A stretch of 64,000 nucleotides of DNA from Torymus aiolomorphi (Eukaryota > Arthropoda > Insecta > Hymenoptera > Torymidae). Numbering within the stretch: the stretch's first letter is position 1; each line of letters starts with the position of its first letter. Positions 1 to 11,137 of the stretch are shown here, one piece after another. The notes under the pieces are model-generated. The model was not told where the DNA came from. It ran no database searches and worked only from the letters and a program-made list of their open reading frames with translations. Position numbers and translations under genes: made by a program. The DNA lies in NCBI GenBank assembly GCA_036365515.1, contig CM070874.1, positions 163,574,297-163,638,296 on the forward strand, read 5' to 3'.

Positions 1-157
1 CTGATTTGACCTTCGAGGGTTCGGATTCAATATTTGTAAAAGATGAATTTGGTAAAAGTAGACATGGTGTAAGATTATATATAGTATTAGTGCTATGTGG
101 GTTAATTAAACTTTCTTTAATTTCGACTTCAAGATTTGAAGGACTGGATTTAGAAAC

Positions 158-1321
158 CTAGGGGATTTTATCAACATTTAAATCTTCCGGTAATTTAAAT
201 TGCACAATATTTAATGATTGTGGTGGTAAAATAGATTCTCCTATAAACTCACCATTTAAATTATTAAATTCTTCGTAATTAGTCGATCGATTAATCTCAA
301 TAGTTTCTGTTATAATCAGATTATTTTCTTCTTCACCATTTTTTAACTCAGAATTCACTAATTGAGACGTATCTATGGATTCAGTTATTAAGGTATTTTC
401 TATGAGTTTAGGTATATTGGTAGTTCTTTTAGAAACACGATTTTCAGATCTCTCTTGAGCATTCTCAGATTTTTTATTTGTTTCATCGTTATGCAGTTCA
501 CTATTTTTACATTTAGAATTATCTGTATTTTTAGGAATTAAACTATTATTAGCTGTTGGATTAATGGGTATATTCGTATAACTTACACTTTTGTAACTTC
601 TATATTTAATTACATTTGGTAAGAGAACTGGTGAATTATTTTCATTTAATAACTTATTGGTATCATTTAAGGTATTGGATGACCAAGTCTCGGATTTTTT
701 ATTTATTTGAATTGAAGACGATTGAGATTTATAATTAGATATTTCCTGTTCTACCGAATTAGCATGCTTAATGGTTTCGGTAAAAGTTTCACATGGATTA
801 ATGTGAGCCCATAAATGAGGTTGCAGTCCTATTAGAAAATGTTCAATAAGTACATTCTGTATTGTTTTATTAAAATTTATGTTATTATTTAGTATAAATT
901 CTATGTCACATTTTTTCATCACTTCATTAGATTTAACGATTAATCTGTTTGAATACTCAGTTATACATTCATTAGAAAATTGACAAATATTTTGTAAGGA
1001 TTCATTTAATTTATCTAATAAGTCGTTTTCTCGAACTTCATAAAACTGGTTATTGCTATCATTTAAAGTATTAACTGAACACGTTTCGGATTGAGTACAA
1101 ATAGCTGCTGTATGGCCCAATCCAGAGCAGAGTTGGCATCTGACTAGTTTGGGACATTCCAGAGCTTCATGTCCAAACCCGTAACACAATTGACACTTTT
1201 CTAATTTAGAACATTGAAGCGCAATGTGACCGCGTTGGTAGCATAATTGACAAACCTCAATCGTGGGACATTGTACGGCAATGTGCCCACGTTTATAGCA
1301 CAACTGGCAAACGGAAAACAT
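158..1321 (-). pseudogene. Gag-like protein with four N-terminal CCHC zinc knuckles
   Basis: The 387-residue ORF starts at the only ATG after the leader. Residues about 5-75 hold four consecutive CX2CX4HX4C knuckles (each beginning CQLC), the kind that bind RNA in retroelement nucleocapsids. Residues about 100-190 resemble a retrotransposon capsid region, and the rest is Asn/Ser/Thr-rich linker. Near the end is LPPQSLNIVQFKLP, which resembles the stretch between protease and RT in gypsy pol, so the ORF may be an internally deleted gag-pol. A TAG at 158-160 ends it; the same frame stays open to position 1, so this is probably a nonsense mutation. Knuckles placed before rather than after the capsid are unusual for gypsy Gag. 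Element B has the same arrangement. Retroelement identity is firm; domain limits are estimates. Confidence 0.7.
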
Positions 1322-2084
1322 TTTTTTAAATTTTGATTAAAATATTTAATTTAGTAACTTTTGTTTTTAGTATTATTTTGGTAGCTTTTACAATTTAGTA
1401 GAAAGAAAAAAAAATATAATAAAGTTCAGAGGTTTTGGAAAGAGTAATAGTTTTTCAAAATTTAATAGAACAAATTTAGCAAAATAAGTGAACACTTTAT
1501 TTTAGTTTCACTATTTTAATTTTAATTCCGTAAGGTTTTAAATACGTTTTGAATTTTAATGCTTTTAATTTTTAATCTACAATATTCTTAGAAAAAGTTT
1601 TTTTTCATTAAAGATTCACTGTAATTAGGAGATTTGTTTTTCTTTTTCAAATTAAGTGTAACTATTCATTAGTTTAAGTTAAATGCAAAAAGAGTTTTGT
1701 TAGTTATATACTTAGAATATCTCTCGATTCGTAAAATGGTAAGAATTGTAAAACGATAAATACGAATTTCCTTAAATTTGTATTTCTTTCGATTAGTAAT
1801 TATTAAGTTAAAATATAGTAAAATTTATAAAAAGAAAGTACTCGAATATTATTTTTAACTTTTTGAATTCGAGTGAAAATTTAGTAAATAAAATTCAGTT
1901 TTATGAGTAAAAGTTTGAAATCTTTTGGTGTAAAAAAAAATATTTTTTTGTTTGTTTGTTTTTCAAAATATAGAATTACGATATGGTAGATTTGGTAAAA
2001 AAAAAAATTTTTTTTTTAAAGTTATTTTTCTTAATTTCTCTTCACAATAGTAGAAGATTTTTATGTTTTTAAATTTGGTAAATT

Positions 2085-2460
2085 AAATTTTTACCACTCT
2101 TCTCTAATTTTATAGAAGATTTTAAAATTTTTCAAATTCAGTAATTTTTAGTTTTAGATTTAATATATCTGTATAGAAGTTTAATATACTTCTCTTCTCA
2201 AATTTTATAGAGGGTTTTTAGATTTTGTAGATTTAGTAAATTTTGTAGTATTTTAAATTTTGAAGATTTTGTAAATTTTGATTTTAGATTTAATAAAATT
2301 ATGAATCTAATCTAGTTTTGTATAGAAGTTTAATGAAACTTCCCTTCTCTAATTTTATAGAGGATTCAAATTTTTAATAAAGATTTAGTTGTTTTAATAA
2401 AGATAGAAGTGTAATTATACTTCTCTTCCCTAACTTTGTAGAGGATTCATAAATTTTGTT
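2085..2460 (-). repeat. Tandem double-hairpin repeats in gypsy A leader
   Basis: The 5' leader carries four to five degenerate copies of a unit of roughly 80 bp. Each unit pairs a GAAGTTTAATA...ACTTC hairpin with a CTCTAATTTTATAGAG hairpin. The same units recur in the leader of element B (47.6-48.0 kb). Their place between PBS and gag suggests a role in RNA packaging, dimerisation or translation, but no function is shown. Confidence 0.65.
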
Positions 2461-2507
2461 TTAATAAATTTTAGTTACAATTTTTAGTTTCTTTTATTAG
2501 TTTCAGA

Positions 2508-2572
2508 TTAGTCGAGAGGCCGTTGCCCGTGGTCATCCTTTTGTCACACATAGGCTTTGGGGCGTAGACTTA
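2508..2572 (-). repeat. Conserved leader motif shared by gypsy A and B
   Basis: A block of about 60 bp beginning GTCGAGAGGCCGTTGC and ending GGCTTTGGGGCGT occurs once here and twice in element B (48037-48091 and 48148-48210). It is far better conserved than the AT-rich sequence around it, so it is probably a functional cis element of this retroelement lineage. Confidence 0.65.
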
Positions 2573-2762
2573 AACTTTGAAAAATTAATTAATTTTTTTT
2601 TTTTATTTTTGTTTAACTTGATTTTATTTTATTTTCAACTTATTTAATTAGTTTTTTCTTCTTCTTAAAATTTTGTTTAACATTTTTTTCCTGCTTTTAA
2701 ACTTGAAAACACAATAAGTTTCCGTAAAAAAAAATTAATCCTATCTAGTATTGTATCTATAT

Positions 2763-2778
2763 CCCCCCGGGGCCTCCA
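2763..2778 (-). other. Candidate primer-binding site, gypsy A
   Basis: On the minus strand TGGAGGCCCCGGGGGG starts with the TGG expected from pairing to a tRNA CCA end. It lies four bases after an LTR end (...GACGTAACA). An almost identical sequence is present at the same place in element B. The tRNA was not identified. Confidence 0.6.
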
Positions 2779-2783
2779 AAATT

Positions 2784-3800
2784 GTTACGTCGGGCCTACC
2801 AAATAAAACCCAACATGTTAGTTTTATAAAAAACTATTTTGCTCAGTTTAGAGCCTAGACTAATGAAAACCTACTAGCTCGGGATTGAGCTAGATACTAG
2901 AACTAGAAGGATGGGGTAGGTTATGGGCAGCAAAAAGGGTGCGACGCGGTTGAATAATCGAGTTCAAAAATTTGATAACTAGTGGTGTTTCTGGTTATAC
3001 TTGTCTCTTTTGTTTTTGTTCACCCCGAATGTGAAATGTTTGATTGTTTTGATCAGGGAATGTACCCACAAGAAAGGCCAAGTTACTGGCGACTTGCGGA
3101 ATAGATTCCCTAATATAGTTTTTAATCTCAGGATATCTAGGGGGTCGGCTTTAAAAAGATGGATAGTTAGTAGAAAGAAACACTTTGTTTTAGGGGAAAA
3201 CTTTACGGCAATACGAATTAACGCATGAAATAGGGTTAATATTGTGGAAGAAAAATCTCTAGGCTAACTAAGAAGAAAGTTAAGGTTGCAAATAAAATTT
3301 TACACTTTTATTTTTCCTCGGTCCTTAGCGGCTCTGATGGCCCGTTGTCTCTGCTGCGTATTTTTATGAAAGGTGTCGGTTGTTTAACTGATTTTAAAAT
3401 CAATAAATAAATACAACCACGAGAATCTTTAGTTTTATGCAATCAATTTATTTCAACGGAAAAATATAGGTTACCATTGCACGGTAACTTTGGTTATAAA
3501 TACAAAATCTTGGTTAGAGGAAACTAAATGGCGCGCACCTTGTAAAATTTTGAAACGAAAAATGCTTGATTAAGTATAAGGACCTCTTTGGTTGAGGGTT
3601 GTGAGAATGAGTGAGACCTCGTCGGTTTGAGGGTGGTTGAGCGCGTGTAAGTGAGCGAGTGTTGAATACCATGTTGGAGAGTGACTGCTGGAGAGTGACT
3701 GAGAATATAAAGATCGCTCCCGCGAGTGTTCGCACACTCGGATTGAACACCCGAGTCGGGGTCTGAAATAGAACTGAGGTTTTTCGTTGGACGCGGTGAC
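2784..3800 (-). mobile_element. 5' LTR of gypsy A (outer end uncertain)
   Basis: The LTR reads on the minus strand and ends in CA next to the PBS. It holds a TTTATATTCTCAGTC TATA/initiator-like segment near 3710 and an AATAAA near 3445, consistent with a promoter followed by a polyadenylation signal. ORFs in this stretch on either strand have no recognisable product. The outer boundary is a guess. Confidence 0.5.
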
Positions 3801-4232
3801 GAAGTAAGCTAAGCTTGAGATGGGGCGCAGCCGCTTTCTCCTGTCTTAAGCGTAGAGGGATGTTATTGGTCGCTTAGATTTTTGGGACCAGCCCTCACTC
3901 AAAATCGGGCGCTGGGATTCGATAATGAGGCGTCATTATGCATAAACGCTATGAATTGATTGTTAGGCAATAAAAGAGAATTTTTGTTGTCTTACATTCA
4001 GCATCAAGATAAATAACCCACTTTGACATAATGTTTTTTTTATAATAAATAATTTTTCATATGAAACTTTAAATACATATAAGAACTGGGCGGTCCCATG
4101 ACTAATTAGAAAGAATTTACGTTAAAATATTTAGATTTATTAACAAAAAAGGTGGAAATGAATTAAAAGTTAATTAAAGAAAGGATTTATAATATGAATA
4201 TTATAATAAATTATAATTAATCTGTAAATTAA
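3801..4232. other. No gene seen
   Basis: AT-rich DNA that may include the outer part of the gypsy A LTR. No ORF, repeat or RNA could be assigned. Confidence 0.4.
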
Positions 4233-4246
4233 ACATTACTCGAAGT

Positions 4247-4600
4247 CAAAATGTTCTACTTAAATAAAATCCGCTCACAGACGTTGCACTATGTGCTATA
4301 TCATTACTTGATCGACGTCACCTATGTTTGTCTGCGAACCATGGTGTAAACTTTCGTTAATTTATTAGGTCAGTAAAATGCCAAAAAAAGTGTTAATGAA
4401 TTCTTTTGCTTAAAATATTCTGTATATATGTTTTAACTATGTATTTTTTCCATTCTTAGCCCTGATGAAGGTATTAATATTAGTACCAAAACGTCGGCCA
4501 ATAAACGAAGTTTTAAATGAATTTTTCTTGGTTCCTCGTTGATCGTTTTATTGCAACCTCCTTCAAAATTTACACTTTGGAACGTACGAGTCATCATCTC
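4247..4600 (+). mobile_element. Penelope-like element fragment with 14-bp TSD
   Basis: A 354-bp insert is flanked by perfect direct repeats ACATTACTCGAAGT (4233-4246 and 4601-4614). It contains CCCTGATGAAGG followed by ACCAAAACGTCGGC, the layout of the hammerhead-like core (CTGATGA, stem II, GAAAC) found in Penelope-like pseudo-LTRs. The GAAAC box reads CAAAAC here, so the ribozyme is probably dead. No coding sequence is included; it is a truncated copy. Confidence 0.6.
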
Positions 4601-4614
4601 ACATTACTCGAAGT

Positions 4615-5062
4615 AGTTTATTTATGTACAAGAGTTTTATTTTCAAACAAGAAGGTTTTTAAGTAGCGAAATCGTACAAAGGATAATTATAAATACATCT
4701 AATATCCTATTTTGTATATCAACCGTTAAGGGTCAATTAAATACGCGAATAGGAATATTGTTTTGGTATATAAAAGGGTGACAGTTATTATCAGCGAAAT
4801 TGTTGAACATAGAAAATATAAACGTCTTAAAATTAGTAAAATTAGACTTAAAACTAAATATGACGGCTTTCGATAGTGCATAAGTTAGAACTAAAATATA
4901 AGTATAAAAGTAACTAAATTTGTATAAACTCTAATGCAATTAATACAAAAGTTTGAATATAAAATAACTTATATCAGATATCTTATACTTCTACAAATTT
5001 AGACTTAACACGTAAACTTAAAAATAAACTATCTAAATCAACATAAATCTAATATGTGAGTA

Positions 5063-5093
<31 letters not shown>

Positions 5094-6900
5094 TTTATTG
5101 GAATCTATTACTCATTTCATATTATTGGGGCATTGAATTAAAGTGACAGCTAAAACTTATACAGAAGAACGTAAAATAATATATATAATAGAATAACCTA
5201 TTGTGGAAATAGGTGAGATATTAAAATGTATTAGTTTATGAACATTTCAGGAAAGAGAACAGAAAGTACTTGATTTCATAAGGTATTTGAACTTTAAAAT
5301 ATTCTTAATTGAATTTGGAAATTGTAGAGATTTTGTTTTTATATATTTTGCATAAACATACAAAATAAAGTCAAGAAATATTAATGTGGATAGAAAATGT
5401 TGAAGGTAATTATCTAACGTAAGAGCTTAATAGAAAGGTGTGAAATAACCTAGTTTAGTCTTAGATAACTAAAATCTATTGAATTGTTGAGTTAATAAAT
5501 CCTCAGGGATTTAATTGGAAGAGGTATACTAAGTAAATGGTATATGTTTAACCTTGGAGATACAGAGGAAAAATTAGTTTACTCTGTATTTGTTACTAAC
5601 TGTCTATAAACGTGTACTTTAAATATTATAAATTAATGAAAGAGAATTTTGTGGTTTTATTAAAATAAATGCGTTATAAAAAATTTACTTTATAAACTAA
5701 TTTAAATATACTAATAGGGGTGTTACTAACATTGCGTTCTGATTTATAAATCGTGAATAACTGTAAAATGGAAGAAGAGCAAATTCATAAAGGTTCGCAT
5801 TTTCTTTGAATATCTTCTTTAAAATCCGGATTTATTTCAAATAAAAAAAATGAGAATGGGCATATTGTCTATTGCTTTTTTTACCTAAAAGAATTAGAAT
5901 TGCATCCACTGTTTACAAACATGTTAAGAGAAAAATCCAGTATAAGCGTGGGTAGCAGAAAATGCTGGAAAGCGAGAGAGACGGAAACAGTCGCTGTCGT
6001 GCGTAATTACAGGGTTTCCCCAGTTTATTGTTATTGGAGTGGCTAAGAAATTCCGACGCATACTCGGGTTCGGGAAAATTACCGCTTGCAGATGTTTGAG
6101 TCTGGCTAGTGTTTACTGAGGCTATCGTAAGAGGAAGGAAACGGAAAAAATAACTTTACGACCCGCGACGAAGAAGGAAGCGTTGTACCCTTACTTCGAG
6201 ATGTTTGCGTTTGGGATTTCTCATGCGGCCGAAAATTTTGGACCTGAGTTTTTATGACCCTAAACGAAGAAAATTTTTGAGGATGAACAAATTCTAAAAT
6301 GATCTAATCCGATGATTGTTGGATGCGAGGAAATAGTGAGCATTTCTTAAATATTGCGTTTGAAATGAATGATACAAGAGCGTCTCACTTTTTAAATGCC
6401 AGATAAAATTTTACAACATAATTGCCTTACTACTAAGAGTAAAGTGTCGAAATTTTATACTTTGAAAAGGAAAGATACAATACTAAAGGTTACAACAAGA
6501 TTCCAAGTTTTATTTACAAAACTGGATCTTATATTTTTTTTTTATATTCTGAAAAAAAAAGGAAACTGTATCAAGCTCCAATATATTTTTCTATATTGTT
6601 GAAATCAAAATAATTGTGAAAAGAGGTACTATGCCAATTTTTCTAATTCGAAAAGATTGGTATCCAAAAGTACTTAGGTAACAGTGCTCTAATGTATTTT
6701 AAAACTATTGAGAATCAGATCTCTAATCTCTTATTAATAAATCCAGAGTAATAAAGGAAAAGAAAAATAATCGAATTATACAATATTTTGAATTCCAAAT
6801 TTTTTCTTTTTTTTCTCTGAAATCTGATATTGGTTTACGAGATTCATGTAATAATGAAATAAAATAATTTTTATTATTTTAAAGAAAAATATTTTTGGCA
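4615..6900. other. Intergenic AT-rich DNA with one (TA)n tract and a GC-rich island
   Basis: No credible gene on either strand. A (TA)n microsatellite lies at about 5066-5093. Positions about 5940-6250 are clearly richer in G and C than the surroundings but hold no long ORF; this could be an old TE piece or a host regulatory remnant. Confidence 0.5.
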
Positions 6901-6904
6901 GGAC

Positions 6905-7290
<386 letters not shown>

Positions 7291-7295
7291 CACAA

Positions 7296-7451
7296 GTATA
7301 ATCTAACTCGAATGCGATGTCACTCGCTTCAGCTCTAACAGAGCACTGACTGGCTCTGCACAGAGCCGTGCTCAGTATCTAAACGGGGCGCTAGAGTAGA
7401 GGTGAGATGGGAAGTACGGCAGCGGCTTAAGAGGACCCGCAATTCTAACAC
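7296..7451 (-). mobile_element. Copia-like 3' LTR fragment with polypurine tract
   Basis: On the minus strand a polypurine tract CCGGGAGGGAG (7452-7462) is followed by TGTTAGAATTGCGGG, a typical LTR start. The LTR then runs into the CA microsatellite. It fits as the 3' LTR of the copia element whose pol lies at 11.1-13.3 kb on the same strand. Confidence 0.55.
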
Positions 7452-7582
7452 TCCCTCCCGGATAACTTAAGTCACGCTGCCCGTTAAATTCTTATTTATT
7501 GTCTGTAACATAGAAGAACATTATAAACGAGATGAAATGAAATTTCTAAAATTAAAATTAGTCCAACTAATTTTTATGCAAT

Positions 7583-7728
7583 TCAAATTACACGCACAAG
7601 CTGTCGCGTAACGTATTCTTTCACATAATGCTCTATTACATCGATCATATGTCGCAACCTATTACCGTCGCCCGTTTCAACGTTTGATTTAGCTAATCGA
7701 TTATTGCACCATAAAATAATTAGCGTAA
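7583..7728 (-). pseudogene. Copia RNase H C-terminal remnant
   Basis: A short minus-strand reading frame includes HMIDVIEHYVKEYVTRQL, which resembles the conserved HIDVRYHYVRE end of copia RNase H. It lies just upstream of the polypurine tract, where the pol terminus belongs. The N-terminal part of the domain lies beyond the mariner at 11.1-11.4 kb. Heavily degraded. Confidence 0.45.
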
Positions 7729-7782
7729 ACGGGGCGCTAGAGTAGAGGTGACATGGGAAGTACGGCAGCGGCTTAAGGGGGC
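7729..7782 (-). repeat. Second copy of a copia LTR segment
   Basis: These 54 bp repeat 7382-7434 almost exactly (core GGGGCGCTAGAGTAGAGGTG). The copy sits upstream of the RNase H remnant, out of LTR order, so the locus was rearranged or converted here. Confidence 0.8.
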
Positions 7783-8182
7783 TAGACACCTTTTTTCTCT
7801 GAAATAAGAAGTCACATTTTAATACATAAATGTAAACTAATTATTTCATACTTTTTACATATAAAAGTGGGTATATTTACCTTACCTTAAAACTTTCTCC
7901 GATGGCCTTTTATATGGTCCAGAACCATAGTCATCGATGAAACAAGTTTTTTCACTAACCGTAAGCTTTGAAATTTGCCTGTGGATGGATTGACTTCAGA
8001 TTTGAACTAAATTACACCTGACTAGTATAATTCTCATATGAGTGTAGGGATTTTTGATCTAATGAGAAAAAAAAAATTGTGCTGCTTTTCAAGAGTTTTT
8101 TTTTTTATTTTTTTAAATTTTTTATATTTTTTCATAATTTTTCTGATGTAAAAATTTTTTCCGACATTTAATCCTAAATCCC

Positions 8183-8948
8183 TACACACCGGTCCCACAA
8201 CCATACCCCACACCCCTCAGTCACACACATTCCTACCCCACGCATGCTAATCCCATACACCCCAAACTCAAACATCCTGAACCCTGAAAAATTTTTCTCA
8301 AGGGCAAAATGATTTTTTAACGTAAACTTTAAGATCGTTGAAGCTTCTGTTATAAATGTATTAACCTTACTTTTTGCACTACCCAGAAACAACGACGTGG
8401 ACGTAGTAAGGATTGTTTCCTTTGGGGTGCTTAATTAAAGTGAGTCCCCTTGCGTCTCACTGTTCGGGGTGCTTGATTAAAGTGAGTCTCCTTGCCTCTC
8501 ACTGTTCGGGGTGCTTGATTATAGTAAGTCCCCTTGCCTCTCACTGTTCGGGATGCTTGATTATAGTGAGTCCCCTCGCCTCTCACTAATGTAAATAAAT
8601 TTTTATTTAACCTCGAAGCAAGTGTTCCAAATTACGACCATTTGCTTCAAGGCACATAGTCAAACGCCTTTGAAAATGGCGAACTGTGTTCTGCAAAGTT
8701 TGTCTGGGAATGCCAGCGCATGCTCGACGAATCCTATCCTGCATATCTGCTCTTGTAGTGGGTTGTTGCTCAAAAATAGCATTTTTCAAATACCCCCATA
8801 AACAAAAGTCTGATGGTGAAGTATGGGATGAAAAAGCAAGCCATTTCACCGGACCTCCTCAACCAATCCATCTAATACTAAAGTGTTTATTAAAAAATGC
8901 TGTTATTATGAGCGTGAAATGTGGTGCTCCGCTATTCTGCTAGAACCT
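8183..8948 (-). repeat. Left inverted arm of the mariner, with transposase C-terminus
   Basis: The arm is the reverse complement of about 10085-10716. Within it 8607-8849 encodes a transposase tail (TRADMQDRIRRACAGIP and onward) that keeps about 60 bp missing from the right copy, so the two arms are not a simple recent palindrome. Several substitutions and stops show it is not expressed as part of a gene. Confidence 0.8.
8424..8588. repeat. Subterminal 42-bp tandem repeats, left arm (4 copies)
   Basis: Four copies of GGGGTGCTTGATTAAAGTGA followed by GTCCCCTTGCCTCTCACTGTTC. The right arm has only two copies (10396-10470). Subterminal repeats of this kind may bind transposase; the unequal number suggests slippage or unequal exchange. 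Confidence 0.85.
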
Positions 8949-9368
8949 GAAAAATAAATTTAAAAGAACCATTAACGGAACCTATTTTCTTCGTAGATGT
9001 GTTTTTAATGATTACATTATCAAAACTAGTATTTCTGAAATTCGAACGCTACTAATTCACATTATTTACATAAAACAAAAAAATAAAAGGAAGTTTTAGT
9101 TTTATTTGCAATTAAAATAAGAAATAATGCTTTAGTGAGTTGAATACCTTTAATGTTTTAACGATTATTTTATTTTAAAATTTAAAATTAAAAAAGTGTG
9201 ACAAACGAAGTATTTATGGCAATTACAGTTAGCTAATTAAAGTTACCGTAATTTTCCAACGTTTTTCCTTTTTAGGCGCGACCGTATACGAGCGAGCCTT
9301 ATAATTATTAATATTTTTGATATCATTTTACTATTTAAATTTAATAGTAATTAATAGCTGGCTCTGAA
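8949..9368. other. Mariner 5' untranslated region
   Basis: AT-rich non-coding sequence between the inverted arm and the transposase ATG. No promoter motif is clear enough to call. Confidence 0.4.
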
Positions 9369-10468
9369 ATGGCTGAATATCCGCCCAACGAGATCGTTGA
9401 TATGATTTTGGTTTTAGGAGCAAGCCAAAATAATTATCGTGGTGTGGCAAGATTTTATGGTGAACGCTATCCTGACAGACGACATCCTGACGATAGAGCT
9501 ATCAGAAGTTTAACTCAAAGAGCTCGAGGTGGACACATGGTTCGCCAACGTAGGCGCCATGAGTATGATGAAAATGATAATCGAGTTGTAACTATCCTTG
9601 CAATAATTCATCTTGACCCACACATTAGCGCTCGTCGAGTCGAAAGGGAAATTGGTATTCCAAGAAATACTTTTTTAAGAATTATGAAGGTGCTTCAACA
9701 TCACGCGTATCATATTACTTTGGTTCAAGAGCTACAGTTACAGCATTTCCAACAGCGTATTGTGGTTTGCCAATGGGCTTTACAAATGATAGAAAATGAT
9801 CCAGCTTTGTTAACTTTGTTCTTTTTTCTGATGAGGCACAATTTCAAAGTGATGAGGAACTGAATAGGCATAATTGCCATTATTGGTCTGATGTGAATCC
9901 TCATCGGGTCAGAACTGTAAACGATCAAAGACGTTGGAGTATTATGGTATGGTGCGAGATTATCAATGGATATTTGATTGGCCCTTATTTTTTTGAAGCA
10001 AATGTAAATCAACATACCTATTTGACGCTAATAAGAGATGAACTACCTGGATTGATGGAAGGGGTTGATTTAGAAACGCGACGAAGAATGTGGCTCCAGC
10101 AGGACGGCGCAGCACCACATTTCGCTCGAATTGTAAGGGCTTTTTTGAATGAGCACTATGGTAACATATGGATTGGCCGAGGAGGTCCGGTTAACTGGCC
10201 TCCTTGCTCACCCGATCTTACATCACCAGATTTCTATTTATGGGGGTATTTAAAAAATGCTGTTCTTGAGCAACAACCCACTACAAGAGCAGATATGCAG
10301 GATAGGATTCGTCGAGCATGCGCTGCCATTCCGAGACAAACTTTGCAGAATACAGTTCGCCATTTTCAAAGGTTAAATAAAAATTTATTTACATTAGTGA
10401 GAGGTGAGGGGACTCACTATAATCAAGCACCCCGACCAGTGAGAGGCAAGGGGACTCACTTTAATTAA
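9369..10468 (+). pseudogene. Mariner-like (DUF4817/DDE_3 type) transposase, frameshifted
   Basis: The first 164 codons (from ATG 9369) carry a helix-turn-helix region of the DUF4817 type (RGVARFYGERYPDRRHP) and a second DNA-binding region. A one-base change in the T-run near 9821-9827 shifts the frame just before the first catalytic Asp, which reads SDEAQF in the next frame. The second part (9893-10468) has WLQQDGAAPH (second Asp) and CSPDLTSPDFYLWGYLKN (third Asp), with 41 residues between the second and third Asp. A deletion of about 60 bp after HFQR removes the normal C-terminus, so translation runs into the subterminal repeats. The family assignment is confident; the enzyme is inactive. 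Confidence 0.85.
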
Positions 10469-10716
10469 GCACCTCAAAGGAAACAATCCTTACTACGTCC
10501 ACGTCGTTGTTTCTGGGTAGTGCAAAAAGTAAGGTTAATACATTTATAACAGAAGCTTCAACGATCTTAAAGTTTACGTTAAAAAATCATTTTGCCTTTG
10601 AGAAAAATTTTTCAGGGTTCAGGATGTTTGGGTTTGGGGTGTATGGGATTAGCATGCGTGGGGTAGGAATGTGTGTGACTGAGGTGTGTTGGGTATGGTT
10701 GTGGGACCGGTGTGTA
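10396..10716. repeat. Right inverted arm end of the mariner
   Basis: Two subterminal repeat copies followed by about 240 bp that are the near-perfect inverse of 8183-8400. The TA border is at 10715-10716. Confidence 0.85.
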
Positions 10717-11137
10717 ACAGTTCAGCATGTGAGGGCATGAAGTGTATGGGGTTAGGACGTGCGAGTTTGAGTTTTGTTTACTAAGATGTCTAAGTTTTGG
10801 GTTCCTCTATTTAGCCTACGATCAATTTGAACCAGCTTAGCCTGTGGTTCATGGAAAAAAAACGATTTTAAACGGACTTTTCTGAGTTTGACCTAGATTT
10901 GACGTTGAAATGACCTTGGAAAAAATCTCTCAATATGATTTTGAACGTAAAATTTCCCGCTCTTTCCGAATCCGGGGTCAAAACTAGGTGTTTCCATATG
11001 AAAAAACCACTTTGACCTTGAATAACCTCAAAGGTCAAGTTCAAGGTCAAAGACGTTAGTGCCATTATGTGGCCGCCTTTGCCCCCTATAACTTTTGTCT
11101 GAACCATTTTTCTCTGCCTGGCTTAGGTTCCGAGAAA
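10717..11137. other. Stretch rich in AAGGTCA/TGACCTT motifs
   Basis: No gene. The motif AAGGTCAA or its inverse occurs at least six times between 10880 and 11060, giving a weakly repetitive block between the mariner and copia pol. Its origin is unknown. Confidence 0.45.

Larger units (their letters stand above)
1..3800 (-). mobile_element. Ty3/gypsy-like LTR element A, 5' half
   Basis: On the minus strand this reads LTR (about 3.8 kb down to 2784), primer-binding site (2763-2778), AT-rich structured leader (2762-1322) and a gag ORF (1321-158) that runs on towards position 1. It shares its PBS, leader repeats and gag start with element B (42.4-49.7 kb), so they are relatives, but the two LTR sequences differ. 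The far end of the LTR is not defined: no second LTR lies in the window. The pol region would lie beyond position 1. Confidence 0.75.
8183..10716 (+). mobile_element. Mariner-like transposon with very long inverted arms
   Basis: The ends TACACACCGGTCCCAC (8183) and its inverse at 10701-10716 are perfect inverted repeats, with TA at both borders as expected of the Tc1/mariner superfamily. The inverted arms are about 630-765 bp, far longer than normal mariner TIRs. The left arm (8183 to about 8948) is an inverted copy of the element's own 3' end, including the transposase C-terminus. The transposase gene occupies 9369-10468. The element separates two parts of copia RNase H, so it inserted into or beside the copia copy. 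Confidence 0.85.
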
